Positions 8,806 to 16,175 of a DNA stretch of 64,000 bases are shown here, piece by piece. The notes under the pieces were generated by a model that was given only the letters and a program-made list of their open reading frames with translations, had not been told where the DNA came from and ran no database searches. The first letter of the stretch is position 1, and each line of letters starts with the position of its first letter. A program made the translations under genes and the position numbers. Source of the DNA: Muricoccus harenae (GTDB lineage Bacteria > Pseudomonadota > Alphaproteobacteria > Acetobacterales > Acetobacteraceae); NCBI RefSeq assembly GCF_009848505.1, contig NZ_WWDL01000001.1:124001-188000 (forward strand). Direction: 5' to 3'.

Positions 8806-9267
8806 TCAGTGCAGGACCCGCCCCATCCAGCCATTGGGCCGCGGTCCCGCCAGGCGCGACGGCCCGGCGCGTTCCGCCGCCGTCTTCTCCTCGCGTTCCG
8901 GCTCCCACATCTGCGGCAGCACCGGCCGGATCATCGCGCAGATGGAGCTTCGCCCCTCCGCATCCCGCAGCTTGGTGACATAGGCCTGCACCCAGACCAC
9001 GCTGCCATCCCGCCGCAGGTAGCGCTTGGTAATGGTGAAGGGCTCCTCATGCGTCCGCAGCCGCTCCAGCAAGGCGAGGTTGCTGGGCCAGTCCTCCGGA
9101 TGCGTGATGTCCTGGATGCTCCGCCCCAGCAGCTCGCATGCGTCATAACCCAGCAGTTCGCAGGTAAACCGGTCCACCCGCGTGAAGCGGCCGCTCTCAT
9201 CGGTTGTCGTCTGGCCGAACCTCTGGTGGATCACGCCTGTTGTTCCGGTGCATGCACCACGGGCCAA
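8806..9267 (-). CDS. Stand-alone PAS-domain protein
   Basis: About 150 residues forming one PAS sensor fold: FTRVDRFTCELLGYDACELLGRSIQDITHPEDW, then RYLRRDGSVVWVQAYVTKLRD. There is no output domain, so it may act by protein contact or be the remnant of a longer sensor. The start is uncertain. The frame opens with a TTG at 9267 that lacks a ribosome site. A good GGAG plus ATG at 9272 lies in another frame and hits a stop after 13 codons, so the true N-terminus may be shorter (GTG at 9234) or the gene may carry a small frameshift. Confidence 0.65.
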   Translation of the reverse strand: MARGACTGTTGVIHQRFGQTTTDESGRFTRVDRFTCELLGYDACELLGRSIQDITHPEDWPSNLALLERLRTHEEPFTITKRYLRRDGSVVWVQAYVTKLRDAEGRSSICAMIRPVLPQMWEPEREEKTAAERAGPSRLAGPRPNGWMGRVLH

Positions 9268-9397
9268 TCCATGGTGCTTGGGTACTCCTTAGAACGCACA
9301 GCAAGTCATCAAGTCACAGCCCCGACTCACACTCAGGGGAACCCGCGGCCGCAGATGCGGTTAACGCCCCGATCGTCAACATCGAGAGGGAGAGGCC

Positions 9398-10354
9398 ATG
9401 CCCCGGATCCAAGGCGCCGTTGTCGTGATTGCCGGCGCGTCCAGCGGGATCGGCCGCGCCACCGCCCAGCTCCTGGCCCGCAACGACGCCCAGCTCGTTC
9501 TCGCCTCGCGCCGGGCGGACACGCTCGAGGCGGTGCGCGCCGAATGCGAGCGGCTGGGAGCCGAGGCCATCGCCGTTCCCACCGACGTGACCGACGCCGA
9601 GGCCGTGAAGCGCCTGGCGGAGGCCGCCCGCGCCCGCTTCGGCCGCATTGATGTCTGGATCAACAATGCCGGGGTCGGCGTGATTGGCCCCTTCGAGGCG
9701 GTGCCGGCTGAATCCCATGCCCAGACCATCCGCATCAACCTGCTGGGCCAGGTAAATGGCGCCCATGCGGTGCTCCCCATCTTCAAGACCCAGCGCCAGG
9801 GCGTGCTGATCAACACTCTATCCATCGGCTCCTGGGTGCCCACCCCCTTTGCCGCGTCCTACGCGGCCTCCAAGGCCGGACTGCGCGGTTTCACGGAATC
9901 CCTCCGCGCCGAGTTGCAGGACTGGCCCGGCATCCATGTCTGCGATGTCTTCCCCAGCGTCGTGGACACGCCCGGCCTGCGCCACGGTGCCAACCACAGC
10001 GGGCACAAGATCGAGGTGGACGGCCCCATCACCTCCCCCTTCGAGGTGGCGGAGGCCATCGCCTCCCTCATCCGGGAGCCGCGCAACGCGGCGGTGGTGG
10101 GCGTCGCCGCCCAGGCCATGCGCCTGGCCGCTACCCTCGCCCCGGCCCCGCTGCGCTGGGCCGCCGGAAAAATGATGCGGAAGGGCCTCTCCAGCGCCCC
10201 GAAGGCAGCGGTTTCCGACGGCAACCTCTTCACGGCCCCCGCGGATCATGACGTCTATGGCGGCTTCCGGAAGGAGGCGGCCATCCGCGTTCCACCAAAG
10301 GCCTGGATGGCCGCGGCGGGGATCATCGGCTTTTGGCTCGCCCGCAGACGCTGA
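9398..10354 (+). CDS. SDR-family oxidoreductase with C-terminal membrane segment
   Basis: A 318-residue short-chain dehydrogenase/reductase. It has the NAD(P) site AGASSGIGRATAQ near residue 12, NNAGVGVIG, and the catalytic pair in YAASKAG. The protein is longer than the 250-residue classical form, and its last 20 residues (AAAGIIGFWLARRR) look like a short membrane helix with a basic tail, so it may sit on the inner membrane. A GGGAGAGG ribosome site precedes the ATG. The AtzH-like gene starts 14 bases downstream, so the two probably form an operon. Substrate unknown. Confidence 0.9.
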   Translation: MPRIQGAVVVIAGASSGIGRATAQLLARNDAQLVLASRRADTLEAVRAECERLGAEAIAVPTDVTDAEAVKRLAEAARARFGRIDVWINNAGVGVIGPFEAVPAESHAQTIRINLLGQVNGAHAVLPIFKTQRQGVLINTLSIGSWVPTPFAASYAASKAGLRGFTESLRAELQDWPGIHVCDVFPSVVDTPGLRHGANHSGHKIEVDGPITSPFEVAEAIASLIREPRNAAVVGVAAQAMRLAATLAPAPLRWAAGKMMRKGLSSAPKAAVSDGNLFTAPADHDVYGGFRKEAAIRVPPKAWMAAAGIIGFWLARRR

Positions 10355-10367
10355 GAGGACTTGCCGC

Positions 10368-10751
10368 TTGGAGATCGACATCCCCGAGGTTCGCGCCGAG
10401 GTTGAGGCCGCCTTCGCCCGCTACGAGAAGGCGCTGGTCACGAATGACGTGCCGGTGCTGGAGGAGCTGTTCCGGGATGCCCCGCAGACCATCCGCTACG
10501 GCGCCGCCGAGAACCTCTACGGCATGGACGAGATCCGCGCCTTCCGCCGCTCCCGGCCATCGGTCGGCCTGATGCGGACACTGTCGCGCACGGTCATCAC
10601 CACTTATGGGCGGGATTGCGCCGTCGCGAACACGATGTTCCACCGCGAGACCATGCCCGGGAAGGTGGGGCGGCAGAGCCAGACCTGGCTGCGCTTCCCG
10701 GAGGGGTGGCGGGTGGTCTCGGCGCATGTGAGCGTCGTGACGAAAGAGTAG
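10368..10751 (+). CDS. AtzH/HpxZ-like protein (DUF3225, NTF2-like fold)
   Basis: A 127-residue protein starting at a TTG (10368) with GAGAGGA eight bases upstream. Its sequence (EVEAAFARYEKALVTNDVPVLEELF, then AETLYG-like AENLYGMDEIRAFRRSRP, and SQTWLRFPEGWRVVSAHVS) matches the AtzH/HpxZ group. Those proteins accompany amidases and hydrolases in cyanurate-biuret and oxalurate degradation; some have weak hydrolase activity. Here it follows an SDR gene and no amidase is adjacent, so its role is unclear. No earlier start keeps the frame clear of the SDR gene. Confidence 0.8.
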   Translation: MEIDIPEVRAEVEAAFARYEKALVTNDVPVLEELFRDAPQTIRYGAAENLYGMDEIRAFRRSRPSVGLMRTLSRTVITTYGRDCAVANTMFHRETMPGKVGRQSQTWLRFPEGWRVVSAHVSVVTKE

Positions 10752-10759
10752 AGGCGAGG

Positions 10760-10778
10760 CCGGGGGAGGTACCCCCGG
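10760..10778. terminator. Hairpin terminator between convergent genes
   Basis: A perfect seven-base stem (CCGGGGG, loop AGGTA, CCCCCGG) lies between the end of the AtzH-like gene and the end of the FAH-family gene. It is nearly the same unit as the hairpin at 15211-15240. There is only a weak pyrimidine tail, TCCCTTCC. Confidence 0.55.
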
Positions 10779-10809
10779 TCCCTTCCAACTTTGGCGGTTT
10801 GCCGTTGCG

Positions 10810-11652
10810 TCAGCCGGCGACGGTGTTCTGCTTCTGCTCGCCGAGGCCGGCGATGCCGAGGCGCATGACCTGGCCGGGCCGGAGATAAGTGGGCGGCTTC
10901 ATGCCCATGCCCACGCCGGGGGGCGTGCCGGTGGTGACGATATCGCCGGGATGCAGGGTGATGAACTGCGAGACGTAGGAGACGATGGTCCGCACGTCGA
11001 AGATCATCGTGCGCGTCGATCCGTCCTGCATGCGCTGCCCATCCACCTCGCACCACATGGCCAGGTCCTGCGGGTCCGGTACCTCGTCGGTGGTGACCAG
11101 CCAGGGGCCCACGGGGCCGAAGCCATCCGCGCTCTTGCCCTTGTCCCACAAGCCGCCGCGCTCGATCTGCCATTCGCGCTCGGACACGTCGTTGCAGATC
11201 GTGTAGCCCGCCACATGGTCCAGCGCCTCCTCGGCGGAGACGCGCTTCGCCAGGGTGCCGATCACGATGGCCAGTTCCACCTCCCAATCCGTCTTGCGGC
11301 TGCCGGGGGGAATGGCGACGTCGTCATCCGGGCCGGCCAGGGCGTTGAGCGACTTGAGGAAGACGATTGGCTCTTTCGGCACGGCGGCGCCGCTCTCCGC
11401 CGCATGATCCGCATAGTTCAGCCCGATGGCGACGAAGTTCCGCGTGCTCCCCACCGGCGGTCCCAGCCGCGTGGTGGCGGGAACGGAAGGCAAGGATTCC
11501 GGATCGAGGGCTGCCAGCCGCGCGATCCCCTCCCGCGACAGCGCCTCGCCCGCCAAGTCGGGGATGATGGCGGAGAGGTCCCGGATTACCCCCTGCGCAT
11601 CGAGCAGGCCCGGCTTTTCCGCGCCGGGGGCACCGTATCGCAGCAGCTTCAT
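10810..11652 (-). CDS. Fumarylacetoacetate hydrolase-family protein
   Basis: A 280-residue FAH-superfamily enzyme. An N-terminal arm of about 70 residues is followed by the catalytic domain: FVAIGLNYADHAAESG, KSLNALAGPDDDV, metal-site glutamates in DWEVELAIVIG, the GYTICNDVSERE segment and TGTPPGVGMGMKPP. Family members cleave C-C bonds, isomerise, decarboxylate or lyse acyl-pyruvates and ureidoglycolate. The length and motifs fit the bacterial 2-hydroxyhepta-2,4-diene-1,7-dioate isomerase/ureidoglycolate-lyase-like branch, but the substrate cannot be assigned. It stands alone on the minus strand. Confidence 0.9.
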   Translation of the reverse strand: MKLLRYGAPGAEKPGLLDAQGVIRDLSAIIPDLAGEALSREGIARLAALDPESLPSVPATTRLGPPVGSTRNFVAIGLNYADHAAESGAAVPKEPIVFLKSLNALAGPDDDVAIPPGSRKTDWEVELAIVIGTLAKRVSAEEALDHVAGYTICNDVSEREWQIERGGLWDKGKSADGFGPVGPWLVTTDEVPDPQDLAMWCEVDGQRMQDGSTRTMIFDVRTIVSYVSQFITLHPGDIVTTGTPPGVGMGMKPPTYLRPGQVMRLGIAGLGEQKQNTVAG

Positions 11653-11720
11653 ATCCGTGTGTCCTGTCTGCCAATGGGGCGTGCGCCGCCCTCTAGCACG
11701 CGTGAGGGGCAGCCCTTAAC

Positions 11721-12767
11721 TCAGGCGAGGCTCTCTTCCAGGAAGACCTGCACGGCCTGGAACAGGGCGCCGCGGTTGCGCTCCAGCATGATGGAATGCG
11801 TGCCTTCCGCCAGCATCACCAGCCGCTTGCCCGGGGAATTCACCAGCAGCGGGAACAGGGTGGTGGCCATGGAGGGCGGCGTGTCCCGGTCCCATTCGCC
11901 CAGCACCAGCAGGGCCGGCGCCGTCACCTTGGCGGGGTCGTAGAAGGGCCGCCCGGCATCCCAGTATTCCCGCAGGTCCTGCAGCACGCCATTGGGCGCC
12001 CGCAACACGGAGGGTACCTGGCGCGACCCCTCCGGATCGGTCGCAAAGGTGGAATCAGCCCAATGCTCGAACCAGCCGGGCGGAATCAGACCGCCGCGCT
12101 TGTTCTCCGGCACCCCCGCCATCCAGCGTTCCCGCGCCTGGGCACGGGTGACGCTGCGATAGGCGGGCAGCGGCCCTTCCGGCACCGGCACCGCCCCGCG
12201 GTTCGAGGCATCGCGCAGCCAGAGCGGCGCGTAGAGCACCAGCCGGTCCACCAGCGCCGGATTATCGGCCGCGAAGCGTGAAACCAGCGTCGTCCCCCAG
12301 GACCAGCCGATCAGGCCGGTCTTGGCCACCCGGCGCGTGTCCCGGATGTGGCGCAGCGCAAGGGCGATATCGGCCACCGCCTCTTCCCCCCGGGTCGGTG
12401 GCGGGGACTGGTCGGCGGGCGGGCGGGTGGAGCGGCCATAGCCCGTCAGGTCCAGGCTCCAGACGTCGAAACCACGCCCAGCCATGTAATCCATCCAGGA
12501 CACGCCCGAGAGCGGCAGGTCGAAGCCGGTGCTGGCGGGGTAGGTAGCACCATGGACGCAGAGGATGGTGCGATCCGGCCGCGCCGGCGTGGCGCCCTCC
12601 GGCCGTTTGTTCCGCAGGTAGAGCTGGCTACCCGATGTGGCGCCTGGGATCAGGACCTCGTCCATGATGACCCCTGCGGGCTGTGCCCCGGCTGGCTGGG
12701 TTGCGGCGGGGAGGGCGAGGGCGGCGCCCCCGATGAGCGGAGCGGCCAGGACGGTGCGGCGCTGCAT
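11721..12767 (-). CDS. Exported alpha/beta hydrolase
   Basis: A 348-residue hydrolase. The N-terminus MQRRTVLAAPLIGGAALALPAATQPAGAQ is a Tat-like signal, so it is probably periplasmic. The fold markers are present: HGATYPASTGFD (oxyanion loop), nucleophile elbow GWSWGTTLV, acid GEWDRDTPP and catalytic His in EGTHSIMLER. It is probably an esterase or lactonase; substrate unknown. The ATG at 12767 is preferred over an upstream in-frame start because it gives the signal peptide. It is divergent from the MATE transporter. Confidence 0.88.
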   Translation of the reverse strand: MQRRTVLAAPLIGGAALALPAATQPAGAQPAGVIMDEVLIPGATSGSQLYLRNKRPEGATPARPDRTILCVHGATYPASTGFDLPLSGVSWMDYMAGRGFDVWSLDLTGYGRSTRPPADQSPPPTRGEEAVADIALALRHIRDTRRVAKTGLIGWSWGTTLVSRFAADNPALVDRLVLYAPLWLRDASNRGAVPVPEGPLPAYRSVTRAQARERWMAGVPENKRGGLIPPGWFEHWADSTFATDPEGSRQVPSVLRAPNGVLQDLREYWDAGRPFYDPAKVTAPALLVLGEWDRDTPPSMATTLFPLLVNSPGKRLVMLAEGTHSIMLERNRGALFQAVQVFLEESLA

Positions 12768-12883
12768 GGTGGGCTCCTCGGCATTCGGCGGCCTCCCGTG
12801 AGCCGGGAGCCTTGCATTGGCCGGAACCGTGCCATCCGCGCCGCCGGCTGCCAACGGCTCCCTTGTCGGGCTACACCCTGCCC

Positions 12884-14293
12884 ATGGGAGTGGATACGCA
12901 GCGGCGTGGCGTCTGGTGGGCCGAGGCGCGCGCGACGCTCCTTCTCGCCTGGCCCATGGCGCTGACGAACCTGTCGCAAATGGCCCTGCTGGCGACCGAC
13001 TCCGCCTATCTTGGCCATCTCTCCACCGAGGCGCTGGCGGCCGTCACCCTCTCCGGCACCCTGTTCTGGACCATGCTAGCCCCGGGCTTCGGTCTGTCCT
13101 TCGCCGCTGCCGCCATGCTGGCGCAGGAGCGGGGACGACGGGTCGGGCATGTCCGGGCCATGCGGCGAACCTTCCGGGCCGGGGCCTGGGGCGCGCTTCT
13201 GGCGGCTCTGCCGGGCATGGTGCTCCTGTGGAATGGCGGCGCGGTGCTGCGGGCCCTCGGGCAGGATGCCGGCCTGGCGGCTGCGGCGCAGGACTTCCTG
13301 CGCTGCATGCTCTGGGGCATTCCCGCCTTCGGCCTGTTCCTGACGCTACGCGGCTTCATGGCGGCCATGGAACGCCCTTGGCCGCCGCTGGTGATCGGGC
13401 TGCTGGCCGTGCCGCTCAATGCCCTGATTGGCTGGGTGCTGATCTTCGGCCATTTCGGCGCCCCGGCCATGGGCGTGCGCGGCGCGGGCATCGCGGGTGC
13501 GGTGGCGGACAGCTTCATGTTCGTCGCCCTGGCCCTGTTCGTCATGCGGGACCGGCGGTTGCGGCGCTACCACCTGTTCGGCCGGATCTGGCGGATCGAC
13601 ATGGCGCGCCTCCGGAAGGCGATCGGGCTCGGGCTGCCGATTGCGGCGCAGATGCTGCTCGAGATCGGGCTGTTCAGCGCGGTTGGCCTCGCCATGGGGG
13701 CTTTCGGCGCCCAGGCGGTGGCGGCCCATGCCATTGCCCTGCAGATCGCCAGCATCACCTTCGCCGTCCCGCTCGGGCTGGGCCAAGCGGCCACGGCGCG
13801 GGTGGGGCTCGCCATCGGTGCCGGGCGCGCCCGGGCCGCATGGCGGGCGGGGTGGGTAGCGATCCTGCTCTCCATGGCCTTCATGGCCCCGATGGCGGCG
13901 CTGATGCTGCTGGCCCCCGGCACCCTCGCCGGCCTGTTCCTCGACGAAGCCACCCCGGGCGCGGCCGAGACGGCAACTCTGGCCGCGACGCTCCTTTTCT
14001 TCGCCGGGCTGTTCCAACTCAGCGACGGGGTGCAGGTGACCGGCGCCGGCGCGCTGCGCGGGCTGCACGACACGCGCATGCCCATGTGGATCGCGGCAAT
14101 CGGCTACTGGGCCCTGGGCTTCACCGCTGCCCTGGTGCTGGCCTTCCCGCTCGGCCTTGGGCCGAGCGGCATCTGGGTGGGGCTGGTGATCGGGCTGCTC
14201 GGCGTGGCGGGGGCGATGACCTGGCGCTGGGCGCGCCTCTCCCGCCGGGGCGGGTTGACGACGGGGCGGCGGCTTGCGCCCATCGCCGCATGA
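12884..14293 (+). CDS. MATE-family multidrug/cation efflux transporter
   Basis: A 469-residue inner-membrane protein with about twelve hydrophobic segments in two homologous halves. The N-terminal signature WPMALTNLSQMALLATDSAYLGHL is typical of NorM-type MATE exporters, which expel cationic drugs in exchange for sodium or protons. Later segments (GLPIAAQMLLEIGLFS, LFQLSDGVQVTGAGALRGLHDTRMPMW) fit the second half. An in-frame codon 24 positions earlier exists, but the start at 12884 puts the first helix at the right distance. The stop overlaps the next start by ATGA. Confidence 0.92.
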   Translation: MGVDTQRRGVWWAEARATLLLAWPMALTNLSQMALLATDSAYLGHLSTEALAAVTLSGTLFWTMLAPGFGLSFAAAAMLAQERGRRVGHVRAMRRTFRAGAWGALLAALPGMVLLWNGGAVLRALGQDAGLAAAAQDFLRCMLWGIPAFGLFLTLRGFMAAMERPWPPLVIGLLAVPLNALIGWVLIFGHFGAPAMGVRGAGIAGAVADSFMFVALALFVMRDRRLRRYHLFGRIWRIDMARLRKAIGLGLPIAAQMLLEIGLFSAVGLAMGAFGAQAVAAHAIALQIASITFAVPLGLGQAATARVGLAIGAGRARAAWRAGWVAILLSMAFMAPMAALMLLAPGTLAGLFLDEATPGAAETATLAATLLFFAGLFQLSDGVQVTGAGALRGLHDTRMPMWIAAIGYWALGFTAALVLAFPLGLGPSGIWVGLVIGLLGVAGAMTWRWARLSRRGGLTTGRRLAPIAA

Positions 14294-14721
14294 GCACCGC
14301 ACCCATCTGGAAGAAGAACGCCACGCCAGAGAGCCTCATGGCCCGGGCGGCCAATACCGCCATTTCCCTCCTCGGAATCCGCATCACCGAAATCGGGCCG
14401 GACTATCTCCGCGCCTCCATGCCGGTGGACCACCGCCATGTGCAGCCCTGGCGGGTGCTGCATGGCGGCGTCTCGGTCGCGGTGTCGGAGACGCTCGGGA
14501 GCGTCGGGGCCTATATGGCGGTGCCGGAGGGCTTCCACGTCGTCGGCATCGAGATCAATGCCAACCACCTCGCCTCGGTGCCCGAGGGCCAGGAGGTGAC
14601 GGCCGAGTGCCGCCCGCTGCACACCGGCCGTTCCACCCAGGTCTGGCAGACCGAGATCCGCCGCGCCGATGGCCGTCTGGCCTGCATCTCCCGCATCACC
14701 TGCGCTGTGCTCGCGGACTGA
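14290..14721 (+). CDS. PaaI/MenI-type hotdog thioesterase
   Basis: A 143-residue hotdog-fold acyl-CoA thioesterase. The hallmark is HVQPWRVLHGGVSVAVSETLGSVGA, with the catalytic acid in the helix after HGG, then GIEINANHLASVPEG. The pattern is closest to EntH/MenI/YdiI-type enzymes acting on aryl- or hydroxyaryl-CoA esters. It overlaps the MATE gene by four bases (ATGA), so expression is coupled, although a functional link to drug export is not evident. A second, different thioesterase lies at 32937-33365. Confidence 0.9.
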   Translation: MSTAPIWKKNATPESLMARAANTAISLLGIRITEIGPDYLRASMPVDHRHVQPWRVLHGGVSVAVSETLGSVGAYMAVPEGFHVVGIEINANHLASVPEGQEVTAECRPLHTGRSTQVWQTEIRRADGRLACISRITCAVLAD

Positions 14722-14840
14722 GGAACGCCACCGGGGGAAGGGCTGGGACGTTACCGTCTGTTGCCGGACGCGCCGGACGGGAAACCCCGGCCTGGGCAGG
14801 ATGCTTCCTGCCGGACGAACCGGCGATGGAGGTGAATGCG

Positions 14841-15206
14841 ATGCACAAGCCAACCCTGTTGGTGGCGGCCCTGGCGCTGACGAGCGTTTCGGGGCTGGCC
14901 CTGGCCCAGCCCGCTCCCGACCCCGGCGCACCACCGCCGCCTGGCCCGCAGGCCCAGACACCGGCCCCTCCTGGGCCTCCCGGCCATGGCGGCCCGGGGT
15001 ACGGCCGGCCAGGAATGATGGAAGGCCATGGCGCGATGATGCGCGGCTGGCACCGCGGCCCGCCGCCCTCCCGCGCCGCAAGCTTCCATTTCGAGCGCGG
15101 CAACGCCGAGATTAATATCCGCTGCGCGGAAGGCGAAGCGACGCGCGCCTGCGTGGATGCGGCGGTGGTGCTGCTCGATAAGCTGGGCAGCATGCCCATG
15201 CGGTGA
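14841..15206 (+). CDS. Small secreted Pro/Gly-rich protein of unknown function
   Basis: A 121-residue protein with a signal peptide (about residues 1-23, cleaved after LALA). A low-complexity Pro-Gly-His segment with methionines follows (PPPPGPQAQTPAPPGPPG..., MMEGHGAMMRGWHRGPP). The C-terminal block SFHFERGNAEINIRCAEGEATRACVDAAVVLLDKL has two cysteines that could form a disulphide. The His/Met-rich part might bind metal, but that is a guess. The start at 14841 is chosen over 14826 because GGAGGTGA lies seven bases before it. A strong terminator follows. Confidence 0.75.
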   Translation: MHKPTLLVAALALTSVSGLALAQPAPDPGAPPPPGPQAQTPAPPGPPGHGGPGYGRPGMMEGHGAMMRGWHRGPPPSRAASFHFERGNAEINIRCAEGEATRACVDAAVVLLDKLGSMPMR

Positions 15207-15210
15207 ACAA

Positions 15211-15255
15211 GGAAGGCCGGGGGAGTATCCCCCCGGCCTTCCTCCTACTTTTTAC
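15211..15255. terminator. Strong terminator between convergent genes
   Basis: A long GC-rich stem (GGAAGGCCGGGGG with CCCCCCGGCCTTCC, loop AGTAT) is followed on the plus strand by CTCCTACTTTTTA. It sits between the secreted-protein gene and the convergent EipB gene and could serve both. Confidence 0.8.
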
Positions 15256-15273
15256 TTGCTGCGGTCCCTGGCT

Positions 15274-16146
15274 TCAGCAGCCGCCAGGAACGGACTCCAG
15301 GGTTTCCAGGCGGCCGTTCACGGCAAATTCGCCGAAATCCATGTTCAACTCATCAGCCACGCCATTGGCGAAATAACGCAGGCCCACCTCGTAATCCGGC
15401 GAGGAGGCACCGCCGCCATTATTGTCCTTGCCGAAGAAGGCGATCCGCATCCGGCCGCTCTCCTGCTGGGCCAGCAGCGGGAAGCGGGGCTTGGTCTCGG
15501 CTTCCTTGTTCCACTGGGACAGAATGGTGGTGCTGTCCTGTGCGCCGTCCTCGCTCGTGCCGTCCATCAGGGGTACGTTGAGGATGCGCTCCGCGGCCCG
15601 GCCGGCAGCAATGGCGCGGATGGTATGCGCCATGGGCAGCAGCGTACCGGCAGGCAGCGCCTCCGTGCGCGTGCTGGGCTGCTCATAGGTGGCGACGCCG
15701 CTGCCATCGGGCTGCAGCGTGGCCTCGCCGGATATGCGGTTGCTGACCGCGCCCTGCGTCATCTGCGTCAGGGAGAAGCGCAGGCGGCGGCCATCCTTGC
15801 TCTCGAAGGTGGAGTAGTCCGAGGCTGTCTCGATCGCCCGCCCGTCGCGGTCCTGCAGGCGCATGGTCAGGCGCTGGCGGCTGGCCCAGCCGTCGCAGGC
15901 GTCCAGCACCTCAAAGAGCATCACCCCCTCGGCCCGGGACACGTCCGAATTGTCGCGCGCCTTGTCAAAGGTCAGGCGGTATGCGGCCCGATGGGCCACC
16001 ATGGCCTCGGCGCCCGGCAGGGCCGCCGGGGACTGGACGGCCGCCGGGGCGGAAGACTGGGCGGAAGGCTGGGCGGGCGCCGGGCCGGAGAGGGCCAGGG
16101 CCGCGCCCATCGTGGCGGTGGCAGCGAGGAGGGAGCGCAGGCGCAT
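15274..16146 (-). CDS. eipB: EipB-family (DUF1849) periplasmic envelope-integrity protein
   Basis: A 290-residue protein with a cleaved signal (about residues 1-25). It has the DUF1849 pattern: AHRAAYRLTF, an acidic linker, VLDACDGWASRQRLTMRL, DYSTFESKDGRRLRF and, near the end, PDYEVGLRYFANGVADELNMDFGEF. EipB of Brucella is a periplasmic beta-spiral protein needed for envelope integrity and held by one conserved disulphide. The two matching cysteines are here at Cys84 and at the last residue, Cys290. It lies 29 bases downstream of the aspS stop on the same strand, or is separately transcribed. Confidence 0.85.
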   Translation of the reverse strand: MRLRSLLAATATMGAALALSGPAPAQPSAQSSAPAAVQSPAALPGAEAMVAHRAAYRLTFDKARDNSDVSRAEGVMLFEVLDACDGWASRQRLTMRLQDRDGRAIETASDYSTFESKDGRRLRFSLTQMTQGAVSNRISGEATLQPDGSGVATYEQPSTRTEALPAGTLLPMAHTIRAIAAGRAAERILNVPLMDGTSEDGAQDSTTILSQWNKEAETKPRFPLLAQQESGRMRIAFFGKDNNGGGASSPDYEVGLRYFANGVADELNMDFGEFAVNGRLETLESVPGGC

Positions 16147-16175
16147 CGAGGAGCCTTTCCGGTTCGCCTTCTGAC

